From Crotophaga sulcirostris (Eukaryota > Chordata > Aves > Cuculiformes > Crotophagidae), in the NCBI GenBank assembly GCA_013397455.1, contig VYZB01000056.1:5772-69771 (forward strand): a stretch of 64,000 nucleotides of DNA. Reading direction: 5' to 3'. Shown in pieces: positions 1 through 11,700 of the stretch. Numbering within the stretch: the first letter of the stretch is position 1; every line of letters starts with the position of its first letter. Made by a program: the position numbers and the translations under genes. The notes beneath the pieces were generated by a model. It was not told where the DNA came from, did not search any database, and saw only the letters and a list, made by a program, of their open reading frames with translations.

Positions 1-410
1 CAAAGACCTACAGTTTTATTGACTTGGTGCTACACAATTTAGCTCTGGGCACTTTGTCTTAATGACCCTGCAGGACGTTGTATTTTTTTATTTTTCATGA
101 TGTAATTGTCATCTGACTTTCTGACAGCTTTTCTTCCCCCTCCCTGCAATGAGTTACAGTTAATTAAACAGGGTTTTGCTATGGTAAAGTTGATCTAGAA
201 GGTGGTTATTTCCACCCATTCGTTTGCCTTTCCACCTCTGAAATAGTTTGTAAGTCAGACAAAACAAGGCCAAACAAAACACCTTGCACAGGCTATTTTC
301 TAAAGCAGCTATTCACCAACTTTTTCTCCATTTTCTATGTTGTTGTGTACGGTTTTGTTAAATCTGGCTTGGACTCTCCTGGCTTATTGCTAGAGCTGAT
401 GCCATGAATT

Positions 411-731
411 ATCATAAAATCACAGAATGGTTTGGGTTGGAAGGGACCTCAAAGACCATCCAGTTCCACCCCCTGCCATGGGCAGGGACACCTCCCGCTG
501 GATCAGGGGGCTCAAAGCCCCACTCAACCTGGCCTTGAACACCTCCAGGGATGGGGCAGCCAGGACTCCCCTGGGCAACCTGTGCCAGGGCCTCCCCACC
601 CTCACAGGAAAACATTTATTCCTCAGATCTCATCTCAATCTCCCCTCTTTCAGCTGAAAACCATTCCCCCTGGTCCTATCCCTGTACTCCCTGATCAAGA
701 GCCCCTACCCAGCTTCCCTGTGGGCCCCTAG
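411..731 (-). repeat. CR1 LINE 3'-end fragment
   Basis: CR1 non-LTR retrotransposon fragment, read here from its 3' tail inwards. It opens with the hallmark 'cacagaatggtttgggttgg' boundary, followed by the typical 'gggacctcaaagaccat' and 'cctgccatgggcagggacac' blocks. It is 5'-truncated, as nearly all CR1 copies are, and has no intact ORF; the short frames on both strands are relics. It sits inside the TBX5 intron, antisense to the gene. It is the same type as the copies at 28.44 kb and 29.3 kb. Confidence 0.93.
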
Positions 732-1153
732 GCTTTCATCTAGGGAAACTGTTCTGAAAGCTCCTGCTGAAATCCACTTGAAGTACACCAAGGAGCTGAG
801 ACCTAGTTTAAAACCTTCTGTAGTCCTTGGTTTCTAGGTGACTAGAATCAATCTAGCAAATCTTTGGTTTTAAGGAGGCTGAAGTTAGCTGTGCTTCACA
901 TGGGGCTTTCTGCCACCATACACATTTGTTAATACCGTTCCTTGTAAGAGTCTTTCTGACGAAGGTTAGAGGACTTCTTTACTCGTAAAGCAATGTGTTT
1001 GCAAGATCGAGGTCCCATATGGTATTTTGTCCAACATTTTGTGGGTGATTAAATGCCTGGTTCATCAAACAGGACATTCAGCTGAGGTCCTTAAATTGTT
1101 GCTAGCGTGTTGACGGCTCCTTCTCTGGTGAATGGAGAGTGTTTGGGACCTGT

Positions 1154-1193
1154 GAGGGCAATGCTACCCACCTGAGGGCAATGCTACCCACCT
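1154..1193. repeat. Perfect 20-bp tandem duplication
   Basis: Two identical head-to-tail copies of gagggcaatgctacccacct occupy 1154-1173 and 1174-1193. No third copy follows. It looks like a recent replication-slippage duplication in an intron, and its copy number may vary between individuals. Confidence 0.95.
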
Positions 1194-2477
1194 CAGAACC
1201 CCCATGCCCTCTGGCAGTCCCCATTGCTCTCCATTGATTCCAGCAGGAATGCTGGGAGACAACGTTCCCAAGCACCTTGGTTAAAATGCCTTTGGTTAGG
1301 TTGGGATGAATCTGGCCCTTTGTACATTCGTGTGCTGGTGCCAATGCTATAAATCCTTGCTCAGTGAAGGACTTCACTTATGCAAGCAAATATTGCCATT
1401 GGGTTTGGCGAGTGAGGACAGCTTGTACATTTACTGTGCTTCAGAAGGCAAATTGCACAGAAACATTCAAAAAGTTGAATAATGCCTATTATTCATTATA
1501 GAAATACCGCCACCTCTCCGGTGGAAACTGATAGGCAGTTTCTTTACCAAATATACAGCTGGTTGTCTAATTCTTCAGGGCATTTAACTATAAAATACGC
1601 CCCTGTTTTACTGCTAAAGAACAGCTCAAACAGCAAATTAGACCAAATAGATTGTTTGTTCACCTTTTTTATTAAAATCTGAAATGTGTGACAAAAAAAA
1701 AGCAATGCCCTGTTTATGTGTTAAATTAGGTCCTGATTTAATGGGAATGCTCATGAGGACCAGCATAGGGGTGAGAGAGTCTTTATGTGAGATTTGGGGA
1801 TAAATTGGGCCAAAATGGCAAATAAATGAATAGCCTTCAGAAAAAAATTGCTATAAAATGAGAAAATAGCAAAATAATCTGATGTGCAGACACCTGGCAG
1901 GGTTTGCTATTGACATGAGATGAGCCAGATTTTTCTCTTTGAATTTTGGAAAAGAGGTGGGTCCAGTCTTCTTGACTTGGTGAACATGAACCTTTCTCTG
2001 TTCTACCACTATCAATCTTGAGCTCTTTCCTTCTCATTGGCCAAGGTTCAATAAGAAGGAAGGACAGTTTTTCCGTAAAGGTGAGCACATGAAGTTCTTC
2101 CAATGGCAAACACAGGGTTGTCTCTCTTGGGCAAGGGCAAGTGGCTCTCCTGATTTCTGGCTGAGGGCTCAGATTGACAGGCAGTGACAGAGAAAGAGAA
2201 GAAGGGGAATTGTTGCCTCTTCTCCTTGAATATTAAAAATAAGATGAAAGCGTGAAGGCTGGGATGGGACTTCGCACAGAGATAAGTCCTCTCCTCCTCC
2301 TCCAAGGCTGGGTTTCCTGATTGTAAACAGTTGTGCGATGTGGATAGATTTAGTTCATATATGAGTGGGTTTATGGTTGTGTTTTTGCTGAATAAGCCAG
2401 AGCCCATGCTGCCTTTGCTTTGCCATGCCAGCTCTGGAGGAGCAGCTGCTGCGAGGTTGGCACTCAATTAGGGCAAA

Positions 2478-2590
2478 TCACACCTGATCCAGACTTGGTC
2501 CTACTCTGTGAGGACACCTAAAGCATTTGCATCAAATTCAGCACAGCAGATTGGCTTTGTCCAAGATCAGCAGGGCAGCTGAAGGTGTGA
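2478..2590. promoter_or_regulatory. Candidate element with two T-box half-sites
   Basis: An exact T-box half-site TCACACCT lies at 2478-2485 and its inverse AGGTGTGA at 2583-2590, 105 bp apart. T-box factors, including TBX5 itself, bind AGGTGTGA. Only four exact 8-mers were found by eye in the whole window, about twice chance, and two of them are here. Its function as an autoregulatory enhancer is an inference from motifs only. Confidence 0.35.
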
Positions 2591-2982
2591 CTGTTCCACA
2601 GTTAATATTTGCTTAAATTACAACCTCTGGCTTGAGAAAACCTACTCACCTAAGTCCTCAGGAGAACTGTGTGAAGGAGATGATTGCACCTCTTTGAGCA
2701 ACCCAGTTGGTTTGAATGAAGGTACATTCAAAAAAGCAGCTGCTTTAAATATTTAACTTAGATGTTGTAAGAGGGCTATAGTTAGGAGTCTGAGGGGGAC
2801 TGATCCCAGCAAACTTTAGACACTGAAGGTAACTAACTAGGCAAGAAAACTGTCTCTCTTAATTCCTTCTAGAATTAATGAGGAGGTAAATATTATTCCA
2901 GGGGACAATGGAGGTAGAGCTGCCCTCCAAGTACCTTAGGCCGTTAGTCCATGCAATGCTTGCTGGTTTGGGCAGCAGTTCC

Positions 2983-3117
2983 TCTACTGGAACTTAAGCA
3001 ACGATATCCCCCATGTATTTTTTGCTGCTAAACTATCCTTTCATTATGGTCAATGGAAAGATCTGAAGGTTTACATTCATTGTAGGGTATTTTGGAATGA
3101 GAGGGAGGAGGTAAAAC
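2983..3117 (+). repeat. Dispersed direct repeat, copy A
   Basis: About 135 bp beginning tctactggaactt and ending gaggaggtaaaac. It is repeated in the same orientation at 5383-5518, with eight substitutions and one single-base indel by hand count (about 93% identity). It is not a repeat family I recognise; it could be a local segmental duplication or two copies of an unnamed element. Copy A lies upstream of TBX5 exon 7 and copy B downstream. Confidence 0.9.
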
Positions 3118-3581
3118 AGCATCAGATGAAGAGCACCTGGAGTACATTTAGCTGGTCTGAAACACAGAAAATGTGAGCCTTACACATCTGAGTGGGGGGA
3201 TCTGGTGTCTGAGAGGTAAGGTTTGGGTCACAGCTGCACATTGTTGGAAAAATACTTGTTGATATCAATGGGATTTGTTCAGGCAGTCTAACTCTCATCC
3301 TTGGTCAGTGCAGCCCTTTCTGTCCCCACAGCAAATACAAAGTAAGTAAGTCTTAAGATAGCAGGTTTCCTTCACTGGGAAATGTTTATGTGTGTGCAGT
3401 CCCATGTGTTAGTTATGGGATGAGCCTGAGAGAAGCGAGAGGTTGTTGACAGGAGGTATTTTTCCAGTGGAGAGATCTAGAGGAAGGACCACCTGGAGTG
3501 GTCAGTGCTTGAGCTGAAGGACGACTTGAGTTCCTGAAAGCTGTGTATTCCCCTACATCCCTATTGGCTTGGGTTTAATAA

Positions 3582-3743
<162 letters not shown>

Positions 3744-4998
3744 TAATGCGTGCCTCCATCGTGGAGACCTGCTCTGGCCCACGAGAGCCACTTGGGCTTT
3801 GCTTTGCATGTTTCTTGTGGCTTAAGCTAAGCCAGGACTTTGTGGTAGTCTCTTCTCTGGCATCTGCTTGTGCATTTTACGTCAAGCTGTTGAAATATTA
3901 TCAGGATGTGGGGCCAAAATCCAGAACTTCCCACTCTGAGGTGAATGCTTTAACTGCTGGGTTACAGAGGCAAGACCCCACGTGTGGATTCCCCTCTTGA
4001 CTGCACAGACCTTGTGTTTCTTTGCGACGTGTCCTCATCCACAACAAACTCTATCTTTGTGCTAAATAGATGGATGTCTCTGCAGCTGCAGGTGGGCATA
4101 AACCTGTTTAGTCCAAGCCCCTTGTTGCTTTAGCTCTGAAAAGCTCTGGTCATCCGGCTACTGAAGAAGAGCTGTTGGGTAATTTTTTCCCCACGTGGCA
4201 CAGTTTTAAAGACAAATCTCTTGGCCCTGTTCTGGGAGCAGGTTTGCTAGAGATTCTCCAGATGCCTCTGGAGACCTTGGTGTGGAGATCTATGTTGTGC
4301 TGGCTTCTGGTTTTCTGAGGGTCTTTGGCAGGAGGGAAGTGTTTGCCTGGTTGGCTCTGGACATGCAGAGCAGGAGTGTAGATGTGGTGGTTTCATGCTG
4401 AAGAAGGAAAGCATTAGAAATCGTTGTTATTTCCAGGACCAGGTGGCTGAAGAAGTCTTTTTGAATGTCAGTTTTGGATGTAAGTATTTAAGCTGAATAT
4501 CAAGCCTAAATCCTGTTTAAAAATCCTGTTCAAAGTCCTTTTCTAAATGTCAGGTCCTGCCAGTAATTTACTTCATGCCTTTCACTTCACTTGGAACTTG
4601 GTCTATGTGTCAAGTTGCTTCCTGGTGCAAATGTTTTGCAGGAACCCTGCTGTACCCATGATTATACCTAAGATAGATGTAGACGCTCAGTATAGCATTT
4701 TCCATCCAGGAGGGCAGGAGTGACTCAAATCCCTCATTCTCTGGGACCAGCAGAGCTGGCTTTCTGTGGAGGGCTCTAGAGAGCTGTGTTGTGACCTTCT
4801 ACTGGGAGGGCTGTCTCCACCACCCACCTGGAAGCTGGCTGTAGGTGGTCATTGCAGGTTGGAGTGCAGATGCTAATATAGATGCAGAAGTTCCTTCTGA
4901 TTGTCATCATTGGTGACCTGAGCATGGCTTTCTGTACCCATGCAAGTCACACTGGTGGGCAAAAAATAATGTATGCAATCCTGCACATTCTTATACCT

Positions 4999-5185
4999 TG
5001 CTCAAATGGGCAAATGTGCTCTGTGTACAAACATTTTCAGGCTCAGACCCAGAAAAGCCAATAAATATACATATAAAAATAAATATACACANTGCTCAAA
5101 TGGGCAAATGTGCTCTGTGTACAAACATTTTCAGGCTCAGACCCAGAAAAGCCAATAAATATACATATAAAAATAAATATACACA
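4999..5185 (+). repeat. Exact 93-bp tandem duplication flanking the single N
   Basis: Bases 4999-5091 and 5093-5185 are identical and separated only by the one N in the window (5092). The unit runs from tgctcaaatgggcaaatgtg through an AT-rich tail ending atatacaca. Perfect identity on both sides of an N is the signature of two contig ends with unmerged overlap, so this is probably one copy in the real genome. Frames containing X across this point should be ignored. Confidence 0.9.
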
Positions 5186-5334
5186 TATATATAAATATAT
5201 ATATAATACTTTTCTCAATCCAAATCATCTCTGTGGTCTTCTGAAAGTGCTCTGTGTTCCCTGCCTGCCTGCTCTTTCCAACAACAGCACAGATCCTGGC
5301 ATAATATATCAATATTTATTTATTTATGGGTGTA
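5186..5334. repeat. AT-rich simple sequence
   Basis: The stretch begins with an (AT)n-like run at about 5186-5208 and has a TTTA-rich run near 5310-5326. The intervening bases are unique intron sequence. It adjoins the duplicated contig end, and such low-complexity DNA is a common cause of assembly breaks. Confidence 0.6.
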
Positions 5335-5382
5335 CTACCACTTGAAATAGCTTCCCTCCCTCCCCTCCCTCCTGTGCCAACT

Positions 5383-5518
5383 TCTACTGGAACTTGAGCA
5401 ACGATATCCCCCATATATTTTTTTGCTGCTAAACTATCCTTTCATTATGGTCAATGGAAAGATTTGAAGGTTTGCATTCATCGTGTGGTATTTTGGAACG
5501 AGAGGGAGGAGGTAAAAC
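5383..5518 (+). repeat. Dispersed direct repeat, copy B
   Basis: Partner of 2983-3117, exactly 2,400 bases further on and in the same orientation. The match starts at tctactggaactt and ends at gaggaggtaaaac, with unrelated sequence outside on both sides. Differences are mostly transitions plus one extra T in the central T run, which suggests an old duplication rather than an assembly error. Confidence 0.9.
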
Positions 5519-5854
5519 TGTGAAGACTATTAGAAGGGCTTCATGCCATAGGAAGAGCATGGCATCTCACTATGCTGAGCGTGTGCTAAAAATTGCTTGG
5601 CATTTTTTTATGTGGATCTGTGGTCGTAGTCAACAATACAGTGAACAGAAACACATGGAATATATAAATATACCTGCTCAGACCTGGTAGAGCTGAAAGG
5701 GTTAAAATCTATAGCATTAACTTTAAAGGATAATTTCTCATGCTTACCTCCTTAATAACTTATCCTCTGTACTGGTAGCATAGATATGTCTATGTACCTT
5801 TACAAAGATGGGTTTTTTTAAGGGAGAGAAGGATAAGATTATTATAGTAAAATA

Positions 5855-6130
5855 AAGACCCATTCAAGGTTGACAATATTAAACAAATATGTGCCCACCT
5901 CTGTGGTTTTTTAATATATAATCTGAATACATAAAAAATATATGTATAAATATATGGAAACTTACATAAAATACATTATATAGATGTAAAAAGTTCACAT
6001 AAAGAATCATTCAGGATTGAGTATAAGGAAGTATGACCTACCTTTGTGAGTTTATATAGGTTCTGTATAGAAAGATACACTAAAATGTAATTAAATACAT
6101 ATAAAATATATGCTAATATATAAATGTGTG
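5855..6130. repeat. AT-rich region with possible diverged tandem duplication
   Basis: The stretch is strongly AT-rich. A block beginning cattcaaggttga (5861) followed by a cacctctgtgg motif resembles one beginning cattcaggattga (6008) followed by ctacctttgtga, a period near 147 bp. The match is weak and gapped, so the call is tentative. Confidence 0.35.
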
Positions 6131-8489
6131 TGTATGCGTATGTGATGAAGCTGTTTCCCAGTAATGAACCCTCTCCCCAACTGGCAGATATAGGTATGTC
6201 TATCCTGGCTTCAGTGGAGTGACATGTCCCTTGGAGAATATGATGGGATGTATTTCCAGTGCTGCTTCTTCATTATAGAAAAAAAAAAGTAGTTGGAAGA
6301 ACCCCATTTTTTAACAACAGTGTGCAGCCCTTTGTACCGGAAACTGGTGACCTGGTATTCATGATGTCACTGGTGATCTCATTAAGGGATAAATGAATTC
6401 TGCATGCCGGGGAAAGCCTCATCACCTCTATGTTTTCTTTATTTAAATCTTAAACATTTCTGGATTTCCTGCATAGCACTATTGCAGAGAGGCATCTCCT
6501 AGCTGGGAGCAACCGTGGGAGAAGCAAACCCCAGCAGACAAGGTGAACGGGTAGCACTGACCCAGCCGGGCTCATGAGCTGGCTTGAAGCATCCCATTTT
6601 TGCAGAAGTCTGGCTCCAACAATGGCCAAAGACTGTACCTCTGCTCATCCCCCTACACTCATGAGCCTTGCAGATCTGAGTCCTGGTGACAATGTTCTTC
6701 TAGCACTATACCTTCAGGTTCTTGTTTGCGTGGGGCTTGGATCAGATGGGAGTAGGGGTGCGATGGTTGAAGATGCCATCTAGAAGCAGCTTCCCTGGGA
6801 TGGGTTGGTGGCTCCTTCTGAGTAAAGCAGAGTGGGATGGCCACTTTTAGAGAGCAAAGCTGCTTTCCTTTGAGGGCTCACCCAAAGGATGGCAGAGTGG
6901 GTCAGGAGCCCTCCCTCTACCTGTCTGACCTGCAGAGTCTAAATGATTTGCTTAGGGTAGATGCCTGCCTTTTATATAGCTAAAATTTCATGAGATAAAG
7001 TCCATCCTAATTGAAAGAATTGCCATCTGGCCAGCTTGCTCTTGTGGTCTCCTTGCGCTTTTGATTGTCAGGGGATGGGACAGAGACTGATTTGCTGGGT
7101 CCAAAATGACTTCGGACTTCACTCACCTTGAAGCGAGTCTTGCAGTGGGGAGAAGTAGAAGCAGGTTTAGCTGCCATGGAGATCTGGCCTGGCAATTCAT
7201 CCGTTGAACACCTACCTTCGGCAAATGGCAGGGACTGAGAGCAAGGAAGACAGAGCAGGGAAGAAAGACAACTTCGAGAGCCAAGAGTGAGGTCCTGGCT
7301 GTCTCATCGAGGACTCTGCCTCCATCTCTGCTTGTCTCTGTGCACTCTGGCCAAGCAAGAGCAATTCATCGGCCCAAGTGGCCTCTGCTGACAGGAGCGT
7401 TGCAAGGTGGATGGAGATGTCTTTGCAAGTCCATCCCTCTCTGTGGCTTTCTCTTTTGCACTGGCCCCATGTTGGCTTTTCTCCTTCTATTTGCCAGAAG
7501 AAAAGTTAATATTTCTGTCCAGGTAGAAAGCTTAATTCAGTAGTGATATTAAGCCTTTCAGCAGCAGATGATTTCGTTCCAAAGGAACAGCCATGAGTTC
7601 CAGAGAGATCCAAATTCCACTGAACACAGACTTGGGGTACAAGTTTATTTTCCCCACCACTGCCTTTCTTTCGTGAGACACACGGGACCCTTTTAGCAGT
7701 TTCTTTGACGGGATGAGTGTCCTGGGAGAACAGGTTTTTTTAAAGTTTTCAGGTTTCTGAACAGGAGACCAAGTTTGTTATTTCCTTGACTTAAAAAAAA
7801 ATAATTAAGAAAGAAAAGGTAAAACAGTAGAGGAAAATATGTAGAGGGATGTGAGTTGTACTGCATCTGTATCTTGTGAACGTGATGCAATCAAAAAACA
7901 TAAACCAGGTAAAAATTATGCCGTTGTGATGCTGGAAATTTTAGGCAAAGTGTTCCCTTCAGATCTCTTTTCCCACTTTACTGTAAAAATTCCTTTTGTC
8001 TCTGCTTAGAATTCCTGCCCATGCCAAGGGGAATTTGGTGTGGAGGGCAGGAGCAAGACACAGCAGAAATCCACAGAGGGTGGAGCTTATGCAGAGAGAT
8101 GATGAGATTTGCATTACAGATACCAGTGTAGGACTTAAAATTCCCCTTGCATGAGAGTCAGTGGAGCTGTACTGATAAACCAGAGCTATTGGGTGACTTG
8201 GGGGTTGCATGCAAGTTGTAGCTTCTCAGTTGTTTTCTTAATCTGTGACTACCAAAATACAGCAGGGAAGAAGTATTTGTGGGTCTGGGGCTAGAGCACT
8301 CTAAGGAGCAATTCTGTTAAACCCTTTAACCAATTTTTGCTGATCGTCTGCCACTCCCATTGTCTTCAGCAGTAACTATGCGTGCTGGAGAGCTTCTGGA
8401 AGTCTTAGGCTCTAGTTACTGTTCATCTAAATCAATGCAATTAGCCCTTGAAGCTTCTTATTGGGAAAGAGAAAAGATGATTATGTGAA

Positions 8490-8745
8490 AAGATGGCTCT
8501 GAGTTTCCTTGATGGGTATCCTAGGCCTTTCAAAGTGAGGCAGAGATTCAGAATGATCCACTCTACAAAGAGTGGGAGTGAAGTTCGCCGTTATGTATAT
8601 GTTTTCTCTGTCAAAGGTCATGACCATAGCTTGCTGCATTTGGCATTAATCCACAGTAATATTCCTGGCTCAAAAGGAATTATTCCACAGATTTCCTGGT
8701 GTAAACAAGAGCAGAAACTGGGCCCGACACAAAGGACATAAAATC
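8490..8745. promoter_or_regulatory. Candidate nuclear-receptor/FOX element in intron 7
   Basis: Within otherwise ordinary intron DNA, 8616-8625 is the perfect palindrome GGTCATGACC, preceded by AAA so that TCAAAGGTCA (8611-8620) forms an extended nuclear-receptor half-site. A full forkhead consensus TGTAAACA lies at 8700-8707, and CATTAATCC is nearby. TBX5 is known to respond to retinoid signalling, which makes a receptor site plausible, but the element is not a classical DR5 retinoic acid response element. The boundaries are arbitrary. Confidence 0.3.
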
Positions 8746-11700
8746 AGTACATGATTCAGAGCTGGCATGGCAGAGAAGACAGTGCATTTTGGAGGGGTCA
8801 GTAGAGTAAATGAGTCTCAAGGCTCCAAAAGGATCGTCTACCCTGGCACACTAACACCATGTTGGACTAATAGGCACCGATTTGACTAATGAAAGTAGAT
8901 CTCATTCCACTGCAAACAACCTTGCTCTCCTTGCATTCCCATTGCATCTTTACAGTGGCTTTCATTTCCCATGTTCTGTCACTTGAAATCTCCAAAAAGC
9001 CACATGCTGTATGAAACATTTTCAGTGTGAGAATTAGAGTTAAAACATCTGTTGGTGAGATGATGCTTTCCTCTAACAAATACCTCCAAGGAAATTTTCC
9101 TGGTCAAAGCCCCAGTGGAAACTATAGGCTTGAACTATATAGCATTTGATGGAATTCAGATGAAATCCAAAATAAGGCTCTACAGACCTCATTGGAGTAT
9201 ATCCACAGTTCTTTTAAAGTGAGAAAGTCAGCTGAAGAAATACAGAGTAGCTGTAGTTTCCTCCACTGCCCCTTCTTCAGGGGATTTGTCTAGCAGGACC
9301 TAACCTTTAGAACCTAGCCCAGCACGAATAGACACTGATGCTGTCTTTTGGCCAGCATCCTTTCTCCATCTCCTCTTGTCTTATTTTAACTCCAGTATGA
9401 ACAGCAGTATTCGTCTGTGGGAACTGAGATTTTTATTATCTTGATAATGGTATCTCTAAATCTCTAGCTGGTTCCTTTCACTGCTGGTTCTTGGTTTTCT
9501 TGCAGTGATCTTGAGTGATGGAAGCACTGGGGTTGTTAACATACCGTGCATGTCACCAGAGTGTTGTTGGACCCTTATATTCTGGTGAAGTATGCTGCAT
9601 TTAACAGCCTCCCTTATTTCTCAGTGGACAGTTTGACCTGTATTACTATCCATCCAGTCAAGGGTATTATTTTTTTGTGAGCCTGCAATCCCCATACAGG
9701 GAGAGCTCATACTTGATCTGAGGTAAGACTGAAGGAACAGTAGTTCCTCTCCTACCAAGATTATCCTGCTGTAGTTTACCCACTTTAGATTCTCCAGATA
9801 GTCTCTTGAGAGTGGTTCAATTTTATTTCAATGCACTGGAAATAAGCTGAAGCGAATGCACATTGACAATTGGCAGTTATTTTCTATTTTGTTGCGGGGG
9901 GAGGAGATAGTATATTTACTTCATTCATTTTTTTTCTCTTCCTGTTCCTGTATCTACTGTGGCTGACTTCCATTTCTTTCCCACCCCTGAATCTCAGCAG
10001 GAAGGAATTGGTGGCCTGGGAAATATAAATCCAAATGAGTTTGAGTTCTATTTGCACATCTGGAATTGAGGTCTCATTCTGCATCGCTGTATGCACAGGT
10101 GCTGGGTGCGTGGAGGGGACAGGACTGATAGGGTCGCAAACATTTGTCCTTTTGTAGTCACTGACCAAGGAGGAGTTAAAATCTCCTGGCAGTTTGGGAA
10201 GGGTGAAGGGGAATCACTGTGTTTGGTCACTGTTTAGTCAGGTTTAAGTTCAGGGATTGTCACTGTCAACAAGATCTGGACATTGCCCAGCTCAGGGGTT
10301 TCAAATGATGCTGTAAGAACACAGCAGCAGCTAACCACACGGAAATCCTCTTCCATATCATGCCTCATCTTGACCTCAATCAGATATCAGCACGATCTTT
10401 GGGACCTGACATTTAATAATTCTTTTGAAGTTTTGTTCCATGAGCTACAATGTCTCTGGAGACCCTTGGTTTATAACGCTTTGTCGCAGAAATATCAGAA
10501 GCATCTTCTAAAATAATTTGCTTAGGACCAGCAGGGGTTGGATGCTTCAACATGGAAGCTTCCTGGTATAAACCACAGGTCTTCAAAGAGATTTTTGACA
10601 AGGTTTTTGTCTGGCAGTTGTGCTTACTATGCATTTGCTGGTATATTAAGAAACTTCAAGTCTGCATATAAAAATACATTGAAAATTATTGCTCTCTTAC
10701 AGCGTAGTGATAAGCAAGAAAGTGGACTGGATGTCACTCTGTAGAGGTCTATATTTATAATTTTTCCACAGTTTTTATGGATTTGCAGCTACCAACAAGG
10801 TTTTCACCTCTGAGATTACAAAACCTTCTTGCATTTGGTCCTTTGAATTCTTTGCTAGGTTTGTGGCATAAGCGATCTTACAGAGCTCCTGAGTCTGTTG
10901 TGGTGAGGGCATCATTTGACCAGGTGTAGGGGAAGATGTCATGAGAGAAAATGAGACTCTGTTTGCTAATTCCTGCTGGCAGAGATCTGATTTGGATGGA
11001 AGTGCTTGGGAAATGCAGGAAGGATTCACTTGAAAGGCCTTTTCTGTAGGGTTACGATGAACTCTAAAGAAGAACATGTGTGCTGTTAGGAAATGGTTAC
11101 GCAGAGTCAATGTCTGTTCCTATGGGTCTGGGAAACACCAAGCCAGGTGGGAGTTAAGAATGGGGTCCAGATTTTGGGACAGAGTGCCTTCACTGTAGAC
11201 TTGGACCTTATCCCTGCTTTCTTCCCCCAGGCTCTAATGAAAATCAAAGTAATAACCTCTGCTGGTGGTACAGACTGTACAGCACCTTGCGCAATACGGT
11301 TCTCCCTTCCTCCCCGTCCCCCTCTGCTATTGTAATACACTGACTGTGGTAACTGAATAGCCATCATCAGCCTCCAACAGACTTTAAATAGATTAGTGAC
11401 AGCTTTCTTCCTTGTAAATTCTTTCCCCAACCAACTTTTTTTTTTCTTCTAATTTTACAATTTTTAATGCAAGAAAAATGTAGCCCATCAACACCCCCAT
11501 GTAAAACCAGCTCACATTCTGGCTCAGGAATAACAGTCTCTTCCTTGCTGTGTGGACAACTTCTTATATTGCCTGTGTAAGTCAAGCTTTAACCTTCTTT
11601 TTTCCCCCTTCCTACTTTGCTACAATGATTTTGGACAGTAAAATTTCTAGAGAACAAACCCTTTCATTCCATTAAACTGGCCCATGATTACAACCAGCTA

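Noticed and set aside
4431..4460. CTCF-like core ccaggaccaggtggctg
   Set aside because: Only a partial match to the CTCF consensus; one such partial match is expected by chance in this length.
4973..5345. Frames with X and an apparent repeated peptide
   Set aside because: Produced by the duplicated contig end around the N; an assembly artefact rather than a repeat protein.
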